The notes under the pieces: model-generated
Told to the model about the DNA's origin: nothing
What the model saw: the letters and a program-made list of their open reading frames with translations, nothing else
The model's database searches: none
DNA from: Halorubrum ruber
GTDB lineage: Archaea; Halobacteriota; Halobacteria; Halobacteriales; Haloferacaceae
Reading direction: 5' to 3'
Length of the DNA stretch: 64,000 nucleotides
Assembly (NCBI RefSeq): GCF_018228765.1
Contig: NZ_CP073695.1
Location: 930,001-994,000 of the forward strand
Translations under genes and position numbers: made by a program
Shown: positions 50,680 through 60,807 of the stretch, piece by piece
Numbering within the stretch: the stretch's first letter is position 1
Layout: each line of letters starts with the position of its first letter

Positions 50680-51645
50680 ATGGCAGACTCGGTGGACGGA
50701 CGGGGGCGACGCGCGCTCGGGGCCCTCGCGCTCCTCGCGGTCCCGGCGGTGCTGGCGGCGGTCCCGCTGGTCCCGCTCGCCGCGCTGCTCGGCCCCGGCG
50801 GGCTCGGGCTCGTCCCACTCGGCGCGCCCGGGGGACTGCTCGCCGCGGTCGTCGTCGGTCCCGCTGCTTCGGCGATGCTCGGCCCGGTCCTCGTCGACAG
50901 GCGGATCGCGCGGCTCCCCGCCGCCGACCTCGACGACCGCCGCGCCGACTTCGTCGCCGACCGCGTCGAGACGCTCGCGGCCGAGGTCGGCGTCGACGCG
51001 CCCGAGGTGACCGCGGTCCGCGCCGACGCCGCGAACGTCGCTGCGACGGACGGCTACCGCGGGTCGCGGCTCGTGGTCTCGACGCGGCTGCTCGCCCTCC
51101 CGAAGGCCGACCGCGACGCCGCGCTGCGCCACGCGCTGGTGCGGATCCGGACGCGGCAGGCGCTGCTCACGACCGCGACGCTCCCGGCGCTGGCGGCCGT
51201 CGAGACCGCGGCGCTGCTCGCGACGCTGCTCGTGGGACGGCGCGGAGACCGCACCGCCGCGGACCGGCGCGTCAACCGGATCCACGGCTACGAGCCGGAC
51301 CGCGAGCGCGTCCCGTCGTGGGCGTACGCGGCCGCCGGGGTCTGCTGCTGGCTCTTGCTCCTCCCGGCGTGGATCCCCGCGACGGTCGGCGATCGACTCG
51401 CTGTCGCCGGCGGGCGGCGCGCCGCGGACGCGCTGGTCGCGCGGGCCGGGAGCGAGGAGCGGAACGGGCTCGGCAACGCGGTCGCGTTCGCCGGCGACGC
51501 CGCGGGCGCCGGCGACTGGCCGCCGCTCCTCGACCGGCTCTCCTTCGTCTCCATGGCCGACGCCGAGACGGGTCGCGTGCGCGGGACGAGCCGCCAGGAG
51601 GCGCGGACGCGGCTCGCGCGGCTCCGCTCGAAGCGGGCGCTGTAG
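50680..51645 (+). CDS. M48-like membrane protein lacking the zinc motif
   Basis: 321 residues. Architecture follows HtpX/M48 peptidases: two N-terminal helices, a cytoplasmic segment with RLVVSTRLLALPKADRDAAL, two more helices and a C-terminal tail with MADAETGRVRGTSRQEARTR. At the place of HExxH stands RHALVRIRTR, so the Glu and second His are missing and zinc peptidase activity is not expected. TATA-like GCTTTACG lies about 30 nt before the ATG. Possibly a regulatory pseudo-protease. Confidence 0.72.
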   Translation: MADSVDGRGRRALGALALLAVPAVLAAVPLVPLAALLGPGGLGLVPLGAPGGLLAAVVVGPAASAMLGPVLVDRRIARLPAADLDDRRADFVADRVETLAAEVGVDAPEVTAVRADAANVAATDGYRGSRLVVSTRLLALPKADRDAALRHALVRIRTRQALLTTATLPALAAVETAALLATLLVGRRGDRTAADRRVNRIHGYEPDRERVPSWAYAAAGVCCWLLLLPAWIPATVGDRLAVAGGRRAADALVARAGSEERNGLGNAVAFAGDAAGAGDWPPLLDRLSFVSMADAETGRVRGTSRQEARTRLARLRSKRAL

Positions 51646-51673
51646 GCGGCCGCGCGGCGGGCTCGCCCCCCGA

Positions 51674-53194
51674 TCAGGGATCGACCGGCACTTCGATCCG
51701 GATCGTCGTCCCGCTCTCCGTGGTGTCGACGTCGAACTCGCCGCCCGCCTTCGCCACGACCCAGTACATGAGCCAGATGCCGAGCCGGTCGGCGTGGGTC
51801 AGCGACGTCTCGCCCGCCACTAACACCTGCGTCTCGTGGTCCGGGATCCCGGGGCCGTCGTCCTCGACCTCGATCGCGACCCACCCCGGCGGACTGCGCT
51901 CGACGCGCACCTCGACCGACGGCGACGGCGCGTCGTTGTGCTTCACGGCGTTCTCGACCGCCTCCGCCACGGCGACCGGGAGGCCGACGACCGTCGCCTC
52001 TATCGGGTCGTCGTCCGGGAGCGTCAGGCTCACCTCGGCGTCCGGGTAGCGGCTCCGCATCCGGTTCCGGAGTTCGATCAGCTCGTCGCGGAGGTCGATC
52101 GGGGCGTCGAGCGCGGGCGCCGAGACCGTCTCGTCGACTTTCTGAACCGCCTCCGCGATCCCCGTGAGGTCCGCAGCCGTCTCGGAGATCACGTCGAGCG
52201 CCCGGCGTTGCGACTCCTCGTCGGGACCGTTTCGGAGCAGGCCCGCGTACCCCGTGATGAGGTTCATCTTGTTCCGGAGGTTGTGGTTGAGCACCCGGGC
52301 CATCACCTCCAGGCGCCGCTCGCGGATCTTCCGTTCGGTGATGTCCGTCTGGAACCCGACGAAGTGCGTGGTCTCGCCCGCCTCGTTTTGTAGGGGCTCG
52401 ATCTGGAGCCGGTTCCAGAACTTCTGTCCGTTCGCTCGGTAGTTGAGGATGTCCACGTCGACCGACCGCTCCTCGTCGAGTCCTGCCCGGATCTCGTCGG
52501 TCGTCTCGTCGGCCGTGTCGGGACCTTGGAGGAATCGGCAGTCCTCGCCGAGCCGCTCCTCGCCGTAGCCGGTCAGCGCCTCGAACTCCTCGTTGAGGTA
52601 CGCGAGCGGGTTGTCGTCGCCGTCCGTCGCCCGCGCGAGGGTGATTCCTACGGGGGCCTCGTCCATCGCTCGCTCCGTGAGCCGCAGCTCCGCGACGGTC
52701 CGCCTGAGGCGGAGCGAGGTGGTCCGGCGCTCGATCAGGTTCGAGACCCGAGTGAGCAGCGCCCGTCGGGTGACCGGCAGCTCGATGACGTCGTCGACGC
52801 GATCCCACGCGCGGTCGGCCGGCCGCCCCCGAGACCCCTCGCTCACCAACAGCACGAACGGAAGGAACGCGGGATCTGCGCGCTCGCGCCGGGAGTCCAG
52901 CGCGTCGCCGGCGGCGTCGAAGGCCTTCGCGTCGAGGACGCAGCAGTCGAACTCGCCGTCGAGCGCGGACGGGTCGCTCCCGGTCCGGATCCGATAGCGC
53001 TCGCCCAGCGCCTCGGCGAGCAGGTCGCGGTCGCGGTCGGCGTCCATCAGGAGAAGGACCGTCGCGTCGCCGCCCGCGGTCGGCGTCTCCCCGCGCACGC
53101 GATCGGCGGTTCGGACGTTGTCGCCGACCGCCTCGCCGGGGTCGGACCCGTCGCTGTCGACACCAGCGACAGTCGGACCCGACTCCGAATCCAT
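51674..53194 (-). CDS. LOV-domain histidine kinase (receiver-like, PAS/LOV, kinase)
   Basis: 506 residues. Residues 44-150 look like a degenerate receiver domain. The PAS domain (about 175-288) has the marks of LOV photosensors: GEDCRFLQG with the adduct-forming Cys219, NYRANGQKFWN (251-261) and FVGFQTDIT (279-286) with the signalling Gln; only the Asn of GxNCRFLQ is changed to Asp. The kinase follows, with H-box LNHNLRNKMNLI (His304), N-box AEAVENAVKHND and VEDDGPGIP. It probably senses blue light with FMN. No partner response regulator is adjacent; a KaiC-like gene is divergent. Confidence 0.88.
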   Translation of the reverse strand: MDSESGPTVAGVDSDGSDPGEAVGDNVRTADRVRGETPTAGGDATVLLLMDADRDRDLLAEALGERYRIRTGSDPSALDGEFDCCVLDAKAFDAAGDALDSRRERADPAFLPFVLLVSEGSRGRPADRAWDRVDDVIELPVTRRALLTRVSNLIERRTTSLRLRRTVAELRLTERAMDEAPVGITLARATDGDDNPLAYLNEEFEALTGYGEERLGEDCRFLQGPDTADETTDEIRAGLDEERSVDVDILNYRANGQKFWNRLQIEPLQNEAGETTHFVGFQTDITERKIRERRLEVMARVLNHNLRNKMNLITGYAGLLRNGPDEESQRRALDVISETAADLTGIAEAVQKVDETVSAPALDAPIDLRDELIELRNRMRSRYPDAEVSLTLPDDDPIEATVVGLPVAVAEAVENAVKHNDAPSPSVEVRVERSPPGWVAIEVEDDGPGIPDHETQVLVAGETSLTHADRLGIWLMYWVVAKAGGEFDVDTTESGTTIRIEVPVDP

Positions 53195-53231
53195 CTCGTT
53201 TCAACGAGGCAGGGAACGCACTAAGAACTAC

Positions 53232-53243
53232 CCATATATATGG
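53232..53243. promoter_or_regulatory. Palindromic bidirectional promoter between LOV kinase and KaiC-like genes
   Basis: CCATATATATGG, a perfect 12-bp palindrome in the 72-bp gap between the two divergent starts. It is 24-35 nt before the KaiC-like ATG and 38-49 nt before the kinase ATG, so it can act as TATA box to the right and possibly to the left. Confidence 0.65.
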
Positions 53244-53266
53244 CGGTCGCGGCCGACCGGGGTGGT

Positions 53267-54757
53267 ATGACATCGCCAACGGCCGAGCGAGCGTCGACCG
53301 GCATCGCCGGGCTCGATGAGATTCTGTCCGGCGGCCTCGTTCCCGAACGGAGTTACATGATCCGCGGGCAGGCCGGGAGCGGGAAGACGATCTTGAGCCT
53401 CCACTTCCTCCAGCAGGGCGTCGACGAGGGGGAGACGGCGCTGTTCGTCAACCTCGAGGAGGACCTCCGCGACCTGAAGGCGAACGCGGCCGCGCTCGGC
53501 TTCGACACCGACGCGATCGAGTTCCTCGATCTGAGTCCGGGCGCCGACGCGTTCGTCGAGGACGAGTCGTACGAGGTGTTCGAGCCGGCGGAGGTCGAAC
53601 GCGAGCCGCTGACCGACCGCATCGTCGAGGGCGTCACCGCGGTCGACCCGGACCGCGTCGTCGTCGACCCGCTGACCCAGCTCCGCTTCCTGCTGTCCGA
53701 CGACTACCAGTTCCGGAAGCAGGTGGTCGGGTTCATGCGGTTTTTAAAGGACCGCGGGGCGACGGTGCTGTTCACCGTCCAGAACACCGAGTCGCTGCCG
53801 ACGGACGACTTGGAGTTCATCACGGACGGGACGATCCGACTGGACGCCGCGTCGTACGGCAAGACGGTGAGCGTCCCGAAGTTCCGCGGCTCGGCGACGC
53901 AGGGCGGCGACCACGCCTACCGGGTCACCGACTCGGGGATCGAGGTGTATCCGGCGCTCCAGCCCGGTGTGCGCAACGCGGGCGACGGCCGGTTCGAGCA
54001 GATCTCTTCCGGCATTCCGGAGGTCGACGAGCTGCTCCACGGCGGCATCGAGCGCGGCACCGTCAGCATCGTGAGCGGGCCGACCGGCGTGGGGAAGACG
54101 ACCCTCAGCACGCAGTTCATGAAGGAGGCCGCGGGCCGGGGCGAACGCTCCGTCATCTACCTGTTCGAGGAGACGAGGGGGACGTTCCTCGCCCGGTCGC
54201 GGGCGGTCAACATCCCGGTGGACCAGATGATGGAGAAGGGGACCCTTGAGGTGGTCGAAGTGGAAGCGTTAGAGCGGTCGCCACAGGAGTTCGCGCGGAT
54301 GGTCCGCGACGAGGTCGAGGGGCGGGACGCCGACATCGTCATGATCGACGGCATCTCCGGCTACCGGCTGACGCTCCGCGGCGGCGACGACCAGATGCTC
54401 CAGCAGATACACGCGCTCGGTCGCTACCTGAAGAACGCGGGCGTGACGGGGATCTTCGTCGACGAGACGCGGAACGTCACCGGGGAGTTCCAGGCGACGA
54501 TGGAGAACGTCAGCTACCTCGCCGACAACATCCTGTTCCTCCGCCACCTCGAGGTCGACGGCGAGATCCGGAAGGCGATCGGCGTCTTAAAAAAGCGCAC
54601 GAGCGACTTCGAGCGCACGATCCGCGAGTTCAAGATCACGGAACACGGGATCACCGTCGGCGAGCCGATGTCCGGGCTCCGCGGAATCTTGAGCGGCACG
54701 CCCGAGGTCCTCGACCGGGAGCGGCGCGGGGCGGAGCGCGGCGACCGCGACGAGTAG
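53267..54757 (+). CDS. KaiC-like RecA-superfamily ATPase
   Basis: 496 residues from the ATG at 53267. Two RecA-like domains: the first with TGIAGLDEILSGGLVPERSY and Walker A GQAGSGKT (34-41), the second with ISSGIPEVDELLHGGIERGT and Walker A GPTGVGKT. EEDLRD and EETRG follow each P-loop, as expected for KaiC catalytic Glu pairs. No KaiA or KaiB is seen. In haloarchaea such proteins are light- or time-responsive, or linked to signal transduction. The divergent LOV kinase suggests a link to light. Confidence 0.92.
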   Translation: MTSPTAERASTGIAGLDEILSGGLVPERSYMIRGQAGSGKTILSLHFLQQGVDEGETALFVNLEEDLRDLKANAAALGFDTDAIEFLDLSPGADAFVEDESYEVFEPAEVEREPLTDRIVEGVTAVDPDRVVVDPLTQLRFLLSDDYQFRKQVVGFMRFLKDRGATVLFTVQNTESLPTDDLEFITDGTIRLDAASYGKTVSVPKFRGSATQGGDHAYRVTDSGIEVYPALQPGVRNAGDGRFEQISSGIPEVDELLHGGIERGTVSIVSGPTGVGKTTLSTQFMKEAAGRGERSVIYLFEETRGTFLARSRAVNIPVDQMMEKGTLEVVEVEALERSPQEFARMVRDEVEGRDADIVMIDGISGYRLTLRGGDDQMLQQIHALGRYLKNAGVTGIFVDETRNVTGEFQATMENVSYLADNILFLRHLEVDGEIRKAIGVLKKRTSDFERTIREFKITEHGITVGEPMSGLRGILSGTPEVLDRERRGAERGDRDE

Positions 54758-54763
54758 CGCGTC

Positions 54764-55381
54764 TCAGCTCGGACCGGCGGGGTCGGAGCCGTCGTCGTCC
54801 GCAACCTCTTCCCCCGCGTCGACCACCGTCTTGCCGATCGCCTCCGGGACCACGCGACGGTCGGCGTCCGCCCACTCGCGGTCCAGCTCCGCGCCCTCGA
54901 ACAGGCGGTCGAGGAAGACGGAGAGCCCGGCGACCTCGGAGTGCGGCTGGTTCGTCACGCCCACGTTGAAGTCGGCGCGCTCGTACAGCGCCCACGGCAC
55001 CTTCTCGCCGCCGACCACGACGAGGAGGTCGCGCGGCGGCGACGCCTCCCCGACGACCTCGGGCTCGTCGAGGCCGACCGCCTCGCGGACGTCTTCCTCC
55101 ACGTCCTGAACGCGCTCGCCGTACATCGTGAGGTGGACGACGACGCCCTCGAAGTTCCCGACGAACGCCTTCTGGTCGTCGCGGAGCTCGACCGCGAACG
55201 GCCCGCCGAACCGGTCGGTGATATCGCGGACCGTCTCCGCCGACTGCCCCGCGTTGTCGGGGAGTATCACCCGGTCGGCGCCGAGCGCCCGCGCCGTGAG
55301 CCCGACGTGCGTCGTCATGCGGTCGTCGCGCCCCGGCCGGTGGCCGTACCGGAGGACGACGACCTCGCGCGCATCGTTCAT
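54764..55381 (-). CDS. trm56: tRNA (cytidine(56)-2'-O)-methyltransferase
   Basis: 205 residues. Archaeal SPOUT enzyme methylating C56 in the T-loop of tRNAs. Signature [20 protein letters not shown] and [16 protein letters not shown] at the N-terminus, [20 protein letters not shown] and [20 protein letters not shown] in the knot. This replaces the box C/D guided reaction found in some archaea. Convergent with the KaiC-like gene. Confidence 0.95.
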   Translation of the reverse strand: MNDAREVVVLRYGHRPGRDDRMTTHVGLTARALGADRVILPDNAGQSAETVRDITDRFGGPFAVELRDDQKAFVGNFEGVVVHLTMYGERVQDVEEDVREAVGLDEPEVVGEASPPRDLLVVVGGEKVPWALYERADFNVGVTNQPHSEVAGLSVFLDRLFEGAELDREWADADRRVVPEAIGKTVVDAGEEVADDDGSDPAGPS

Positions 55382-55530
55382 GCCACGGAGTGCGAGGGCG
55401 AGTCGGGTGTCGCTTTCGATGCGAGGGCGCGGCCGTGTTGATCCGTACTCGTGGATCGAATTGGAGCGAGTCGACCCGAGGTGACCACGTAACTGAAACC
55501 TTCTTGTGGGAGGCGGTCGCGGTATGCGCC

Positions 55531-56577
55531 ATGACGAGCGTCAAGGAGTTCCGCGTCGACGAGCCGGCGACCGCCGACGGGCTCGGCCGGGGGCGGTTCG
55601 TCTTCACGGACGCCTACTCGGTGTTCGACTGGGGGCAGATGCCCGACGTGATCCCGAACAAGGGCGCGAGCCTCTGCGCGATGGGCGCGTTCAACTTCGA
55701 ACTGCTGGAGCGCGAGGGGGTCCCGACCCACTACCGAGGGGTCGCGGACGCCGACTCCGGCGATGTCGTCCCGCTCGACGAGGCGAGCGCGCCGCCGACG
55801 GAGATGGCCATCGACCTGACGCAGGTCCCCGACCTCCCGTACGAGGGGCCGCACGCCGGCTACGACTACGACGCCTTCCACGCCGCGGGCGGCGAGAACT
55901 ACCTCGTCCCCCTCGAAGTGGTGTTCCGCAACCGCGTCCCCGTCGGCTCCAGCCTCCGGCGCCGCAGGGAGCCCGCGGATTTCGGCCTTGACGACCTCGC
56001 GGGGGGCGACGGCGAGTGGCCCGACGAGCCGGTCGACCTCCCCGAGCCGGTCGTGGAGTTCTCGACGAAGTACGAGCAACAGGACCGCTACCTGACCCGC
56101 GCGGAGGCCGACGCGGTCGCGGGCGTCGCCGACGTCGACGCCCTCGAGTCCCTCGCGCGAGAGGTGAACCGCGTCGTCACCGAGCGCGCCGAGGCGGCCG
56201 GCTTCGTCCACGAGGACGGGAAGATCGAGTGCCTCTACGTCGACGGCGAGCTCCGGGTCGCCGACGTGGTCGGCACGTTCGACGAGAACCGGTTCTCCTA
56301 CGGCGGGCGCGGGATCTCGAAGGAGGTCGTCCGCCAGTGGTACAAGGCGAACGACCCCGACTGGGTCGCGGCCGTGAAGGAGGCGAAGGAGTCGGTGGCG
56401 GGCCGCGACATCGACGACTGGCGCGAGCTCTGCGACGAGTCGCCCGACCCGCTGCCGCCCGCGGTCGTCGCGGCCGTCTCCGAGATGTACGCGGCCGGGA
56501 CGAACGCGTACACCGACCGCGAGTGGTTCGACGTACCCGACATCGAGGCGGCGCTCGACGCGGTCGACGCGCTGTAG
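55531..56577 (+). CDS. purC: SAICAR synthetase
   Basis: 348 residues. Purine biosynthesis step joining CAIR and aspartate with ATP. N-terminal [20 protein letters not shown] (archaeal form of the DRxSxFD region), [20 protein letters not shown], and [20 protein letters not shown] are clear. The archaeal enzymes are longer than the bacterial (about 240). Monocistronic. Confidence 0.95.
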   Translation: MTSVKEFRVDEPATADGLGRGRFVFTDAYSVFDWGQMPDVIPNKGASLCAMGAFNFELLEREGVPTHYRGVADADSGDVVPLDEASAPPTEMAIDLTQVPDLPYEGPHAGYDYDAFHAAGGENYLVPLEVVFRNRVPVGSSLRRRREPADFGLDDLAGGDGEWPDEPVDLPEPVVEFSTKYEQQDRYLTRAEADAVAGVADVDALESLAREVNRVVTERAEAAGFVHEDGKIECLYVDGELRVADVVGTFDENRFSYGGRGISKEVVRQWYKANDPDWVAAVKEAKESVAGRDIDDWRELCDESPDPLPPAVVAAVSEMYAAGTNAYTDREWFDVPDIEAALDAVDAL

Positions 56578-56674
56578 GCCGGGGGCGGCAAATCCGCTGC
56601 GAGTCGCCGTCAAACCCTCACGATCGACGAAACGCGAGGGAACCTCTTTACCGCCGACGCGCGTGGTTCCGCGC

Positions 56675-57379
56675 ATGACCACCGACGCCGACTTCGGGGA
56701 ACGGCTCGAGAACCGGACGGTCGCGTATCTCGACCGAATCGACGACTGCGTCGCGCTCCTCCCGCGAGCGCTCGATGCGTACGCGACCGAGGGCGCGTTC
56801 GACGAGACGGTCGACGAGATCGCCGCGGTCGAAAGCGAGTGTGACGAGCTCGTCCGCGAGATCAGGGCGCTCATCACCGACGCCGGACCGGACGACATCG
56901 GCCTGTTGAACACGCGGATCAACTTCAACGAGTCCGCGCTGCTCGACTTCTACAACGAGCTCGACGTGGTCGCGAACCACACCGAGCGGATCGTCCAAGA
57001 GGTGGCGATGATGCGCCCCGCGGCCGGCGTCGAACCGTTCGACGACATGCGCGAGATGGCCGACCGGATCGCCGAGATGACGGTCGTCCTCGCCGACGTC
57101 GTCGAGGGGTTCGTCAGGGGACTCGCCCGCGCCGACGCCACGGAGACGCTCGCCGAGGGGATAGCGTCGATTCGCGCGCTCGAAAGCGAGTGCGACGAGC
57201 TCCGCAACGACGCCATCGAGACGGCGTTCGCCGACGGCTCTATCGACCAGCCGCTCGTCTACCGCGAGCTCGCGGTCCTGTTGGACGAGCTGGCGAACAC
57301 GATCGAGGACCTCACCGACCGGATCGTCGTTATCGCGAGCAAGGAGCCGGGGATCGTGACCGAGACGGACGGCGAGTAG
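56675..57379 (+). CDS. PhoU-like protein (DUF47)
   Basis: 234 residues from ATG 56675, all-helical. ESECDELVREIRALITDAGP and FNESALLDFYNELDVVANHT, with the second repeat ESECDELRNDAIETAFADGS, carry the ExxxD metal-binding motifs of the PhoU/DUF47 fold. DUF47 proteins often control Pit phosphate transporters, but none is adjacent here. TATA-like CTCTTTAC lies 26-33 nt before the start. Confidence 0.88.
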   Translation: MTTDADFGERLENRTVAYLDRIDDCVALLPRALDAYATEGAFDETVDEIAAVESECDELVREIRALITDAGPDDIGLLNTRINFNESALLDFYNELDVVANHTERIVQEVAMMRPAAGVEPFDDMREMADRIAEMTVVLADVVEGFVRGLARADATETLAEGIASIRALESECDELRNDAIETAFADGSIDQPLVYRELAVLLDELANTIEDLTDRIVVIASKEPGIVTETDGE

Positions 57380-57405
57380 CGCGCGGCGCGTCGGCCGCGG
57401 CGCAG

Positions 57406-57963
57406 CTACCCCCCGGGCCGCCACCGACCGCCGATCTCCTCGCGGGGGTAGTCCTGATACGTGCCGTCGAGGTACGTGGTGACGCGGCCGTCTTCCTCGC
57501 TGAGCGTGATCGCCCACAGGACGTTCTGCCGGAGCGACGTCTCCAGGGCGCTCATGTGTTTGGTTCCCATCCAGTCGGGGTACTCGAGCTCCGCGACTCC
57601 CGGTACCTCCGCGTGGTGAGGGCTTCGGACTCGGACCATCTGTCGCTGGATCGTCCCGTCGCCCGTCACGACGATCGCGCCGTCGCGGCTGAACCCGACG
57701 TCCTCGGCGACCCGCCGAAACGCCTCCGGCGAGTCGAGCACGATCTTACACCGGTCGGTCGGCCAGACGTTCTCTCCCAGCGGGTCGGTGTACGACTCGA
57801 AGTCGGTCTCGGCGACGACGAGGAAGTACAGGCTCGGACCGCTCACGTACTGGTCGTCCCACTTGTCGAACTCCATGCTCAACGCCTCGGCCACGTATCG
57901 GATCTGGTCCATGAGATCCTGACTGGTGGCGTACTTCTTCAACACCTGATCGAGTTCTTCCAT
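57406..57963 (-). CDS. dacZ: Diadenylate cyclase (c-di-AMP synthase)
   Basis: 185 residues. DAC catalytic motifs DGA (94-96, FSRDGAIVVTGDG) and GTKHMSALE (133-141, in place of RHRAA) identify the archaeal DacZ. It forms c-di-AMP, which regulates osmotic and K+ balance. The K+ channel and TrkA-C proteins of the window are possible targets, at other loci. Its stop faces the DUF47 stop (convergent). Confidence 0.93.
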   Translation of the reverse strand: MEELDQVLKKYATSQDLMDQIRYVAEALSMEFDKWDDQYVSGPSLYFLVVAETDFESYTDPLGENVWPTDRCKIVLDSPEAFRRVAEDVGFSRDGAIVVTGDGTIQRQMVRVRSPHHAEVPGVAELEYPDWMGTKHMSALETSLRQNVLWAITLSEEDGRVTTYLDGTYQDYPREEIGGRWRPGG

Positions 57964-58032
57964 TCGGCTCTACCGTCGATAGGGGCGGAGGCGTGTTAAA
58001 CGCTCGTGGGGTCGAATTCGCCGCCGCTCGCC

Positions 58033-60807
58033 TCACCGCCGCGCCCAGTCGAGCACCCGCTCGTAGAATGGGTCGGAGCCGAGCGCGTCGGCGTCGCCGA
58101 CGAGCGTCAGCTGCTTTTTCGCCCGGGTGAGCGCGACGTTTATCCGGCGGTGGTCCTCGAAGATGGGGCCGTCGAGGTCGCCGGTCGCGACGAAGGAGAC
58201 GAGGATGACCTCCTTCGAGGAGCCCTGGAAGCGGTCGACGGTGTCGACGGTCACGTCGGTCCGGCGACCGATCTCCGCGACCTGCGCGCGGAACGGGGCG
58301 ATGACGCCGATGTCGTCCGGATCGACGCCGGCGGCGACGTAGGCGTCGACGACCGCGGCGACGCGCTCGGCCTCGCGGACGTTCCGGTTGCCGTCGCGCT
58401 CGCCGTCGGGGTCGACGAACCCCACGCCGCCCGTCAGCTCGGGCGCGAGCGCGTCGGGGTCGACGCCGAGATCCGCGAGCGTCTGCCCGGCCACTTCGGG
58501 CGTGGCGGGCCGGAGCGCGCCGTCGTAGAACTCCGCGGAGGCGAACGCCTGGATGCGCTGGCTCATCCGGTACTGGCGGTCGAGCATCACGCTCGCGTCC
58601 GGATACTCTTCGATGAGGCGCTGGAAGAGGGAGGTCTGGAGGTCGTTCTCGGCGCGGACGACCGGCGGGAGCTGCTCGTGGTCGCCGACGAGGACGAACC
58701 GGTCCGCGCGGTTGATCGCGGCGTGGGTTCCGGGCTCCGTGAGCTGGGAGGCCTCGTCGACGAGCGCCACGTCGAACTCGCACTCGCGCATGACCCGGGA
58801 GCCGCAGGCAGCGGTCGTTGCGGCGACGACCGGTGCGTCCCGCAGCTCGGCCGCCTTCGCGTTCGGCTCACCGCGCTGGACGAGCCGCACGTCCTGCATG
58901 TCACCGCGGACGCCGGTCTCGGTGCCGACGCGCAGGATTCCGCCGGTTTCACCGGCTCCATCTGGTCGCGAAGACGCGACCCAGTCCTCGAACCCCTGGT
59001 CGCGCAGCGCTTCGAGGGCGTTGTCGACCGCGCGGTTCGTGAACGCCGACAGCAGCACCCGGTTCCCCTCCGCCACGAGCGCCCGGATCGTCCGCGCGAT
59101 GGTGTACGTCTTCCCGGTGCCCGGCGGCCCGTGGATCAGCGCCAGGTCCTCGGCGTCGACCGCGAGTTCGACCGCCTCGTTCTGGGACGCGTTGTTGTCG
59201 ATGTACGCCTCGGGCGCGTCCGGGCCGTCCGCGTCGCCGCTCCCGGGACTGCCCGGCGGGCGCTCGGCCGGGTCCCGGAACTCCGGTTCGCGCCGGCCGA
59301 AGATCACGTCCTTGCGGTCGGGGTCGCCCTTCAGCACGGCGTCGTGGAGCGCGGTGAGCGATCGGTCGACGGAGATCTCGGAGGGGTAGACGTCGAGCCG
59401 GCGCAGCTCGACCGGCTCGTCCGTCTCGACGACGACCTCGTCTTTCCCGAGTTCGGTGATCCGCCCGAGTTCGGCGTGGCCGGAGACTGGGTCGCCGTCG
59501 CTCGCGAGCGCCACGTCGCCCTCGCGGAGCTTCGAGACGGCGTCGCCGGGCTTCCGGGCGCGGAGCTCCCAGCGCGCGTCGTCGATCTCCGTCTGCGCGA
59601 CCGGTTCGAGGTCGATCAGCGCGCGGTCGTCGGCCGCCCGCTCCTCCGGGGTCTGCTCCCACAGCTTCCGGTACTCGGCGTGAGTCTCGCGGCGCTCCTC
59701 CTCCAAGGCGACGTAGAAGCGGTCGAAGTAGTCGCGCTCCGCGTCGGGCACGGGCGTCCCGACCTGCCCTGCCTTCGACTCCTGATCGAGGCGGCCGGAG
59801 ACGACCATACACGTGTCCTGCTCGAAGCAGTAGCTGCACGTCGCGTCCGCCTCGTACCCCGTCGGGACGGTGGGGCGCTCGCCGGGGTCGTTGAGCGCGC
59901 GCCACTCCATCGCGGCGAGGGCGTTGCGCTCGCGCACGACGAACTCCAGGAAGCCCCGCCCGACGGTGAACTCCTTGGCGGGCGCGAGGTCGCCCGACTC
60001 CTCGTTGCGGTCGAGGGCGGTGTTCTTCGTGTACAGCAGCGTCCCGATGTCCGGATCGACGCCGCGCTCGTCGAGCATGAGCGCGTAGCAGGCCGCCTGA
60101 ACCTTGTCGTGGAACCGCGGCTCCCGCTTGGTGTTCTTCCCGGTCTTCAGCTCGACGGGGGTGCCGCGTCGGAGCGCGTCCGCCCGCCCTTTTAAACCGA
60201 ACGTGGGCGAGATGAGCGTGAACTCCGAGCGCCACGTGTCCTCGTCGCTCAGGGTGCCCTGCGCGAGCCACCCCTCGACGGCGGCGGCGTTGCGGCGCAC
60301 CTCATCTTCGACCTCCTCCGTCTCGTAGCCTAAGAGGCCGAGTTCGAGGCCGGCCTCCGCGACGCGGTCCTCGATCGACTCCTCCAGCTCCACGCCTCGG
60401 AGTAGGTCCCCGAACACCTCGTGGACGATCGTCCCCTTGACGACCGGGTAGTTGAGCGGGACCCCGGAGAGCTTATTTAAATAGTACATCCGCGGGCACT
60501 GGACCCACGACCGGATCCCGGTCACGTCGACGAGGAAGTCGGGCTGGAGGACGACCCACGACTCGTCGGTCGTCGCGTATCCCGTCTCGCCGCGGTACTC
60601 GTCTTCTTCCGGGTCGGTGACGAGCAGTTCCATCCCCGGTTCAGCGTGCTCGGCCGTCTCCGTCCACTTCCCCCACAGCGTCACGTCGACCGGATCGCCC
60701 GCGCCGCGGTCGGGCCGGACCCGCAGCTCGCGGAGGTCGCGCTCGCCGTACGACGTCGACACCGTCCGCGCCTCCCCGACGGAGACGATCGGCCCGCGAA
60801 CGTTCAC
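58033..60807 (-). CDS. Dna2-like nuclease-helicase
   Basis: About 924 residues if the GTG at 60807 is used (NVRGPIVSVGEARTVSTSYG, an OB-like start); the arginine-rich extension upstream is rejected. A RecB-type nuclease domain with Fe-S cysteines (WVQCPRMYYL, CSYCFEQDTC) and catalytic ELKTGKNTK lies in the first half. An SF1B helicase with Walker A IHGPPGTGKTYT, VDEASQLTEPG, VGDHEQLPPV and NVALTRAKKQ forms the second. Dna2 trims flaps and resects ends; this is the usual archaeal form. Confidence 0.9.
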   Translation of the reverse strand: MNVRGPIVSVGEARTVSTSYGERDLRELRVRPDRGAGDPVDVTLWGKWTETAEHAEPGMELLVTDPEEDEYRGETGYATTDESWVVLQPDFLVDVTGIRSWVQCPRMYYLNKLSGVPLNYPVVKGTIVHEVFGDLLRGVELEESIEDRVAEAGLELGLLGYETEEVEDEVRRNAAAVEGWLAQGTLSDEDTWRSEFTLISPTFGLKGRADALRRGTPVELKTGKNTKREPRFHDKVQAACYALMLDERGVDPDIGTLLYTKNTALDRNEESGDLAPAKEFTVGRGFLEFVVRERNALAAMEWRALNDPGERPTVPTGYEADATCSYCFEQDTCMVVSGRLDQESKAGQVGTPVPDAERDYFDRFYVALEEERRETHAEYRKLWEQTPEERAADDRALIDLEPVAQTEIDDARWELRARKPGDAVSKLREGDVALASDGDPVSGHAELGRITELGKDEVVVETDEPVELRRLDVYPSEISVDRSLTALHDAVLKGDPDRKDVIFGRREPEFRDPAERPPGSPGSGDADGPDAPEAYIDNNASQNEAVELAVDAEDLALIHGPPGTGKTYTIARTIRALVAEGNRVLLSAFTNRAVDNALEALRDQGFEDWVASSRPDGAGETGGILRVGTETGVRGDMQDVRLVQRGEPNAKAAELRDAPVVAATTAACGSRVMRECEFDVALVDEASQLTEPGTHAAINRADRFVLVGDHEQLPPVVRAENDLQTSLFQRLIEEYPDASVMLDRQYRMSQRIQAFASAEFYDGALRPATPEVAGQTLADLGVDPDALAPELTGGVGFVDPDGERDGNRNVREAERVAAVVDAYVAAGVDPDDIGVIAPFRAQVAEIGRRTDVTVDTVDRFQGSSKEVILVSFVATGDLDGPIFEDHRRINVALTRAKKQLTLVGDADALGSDPFYERVLDWARR

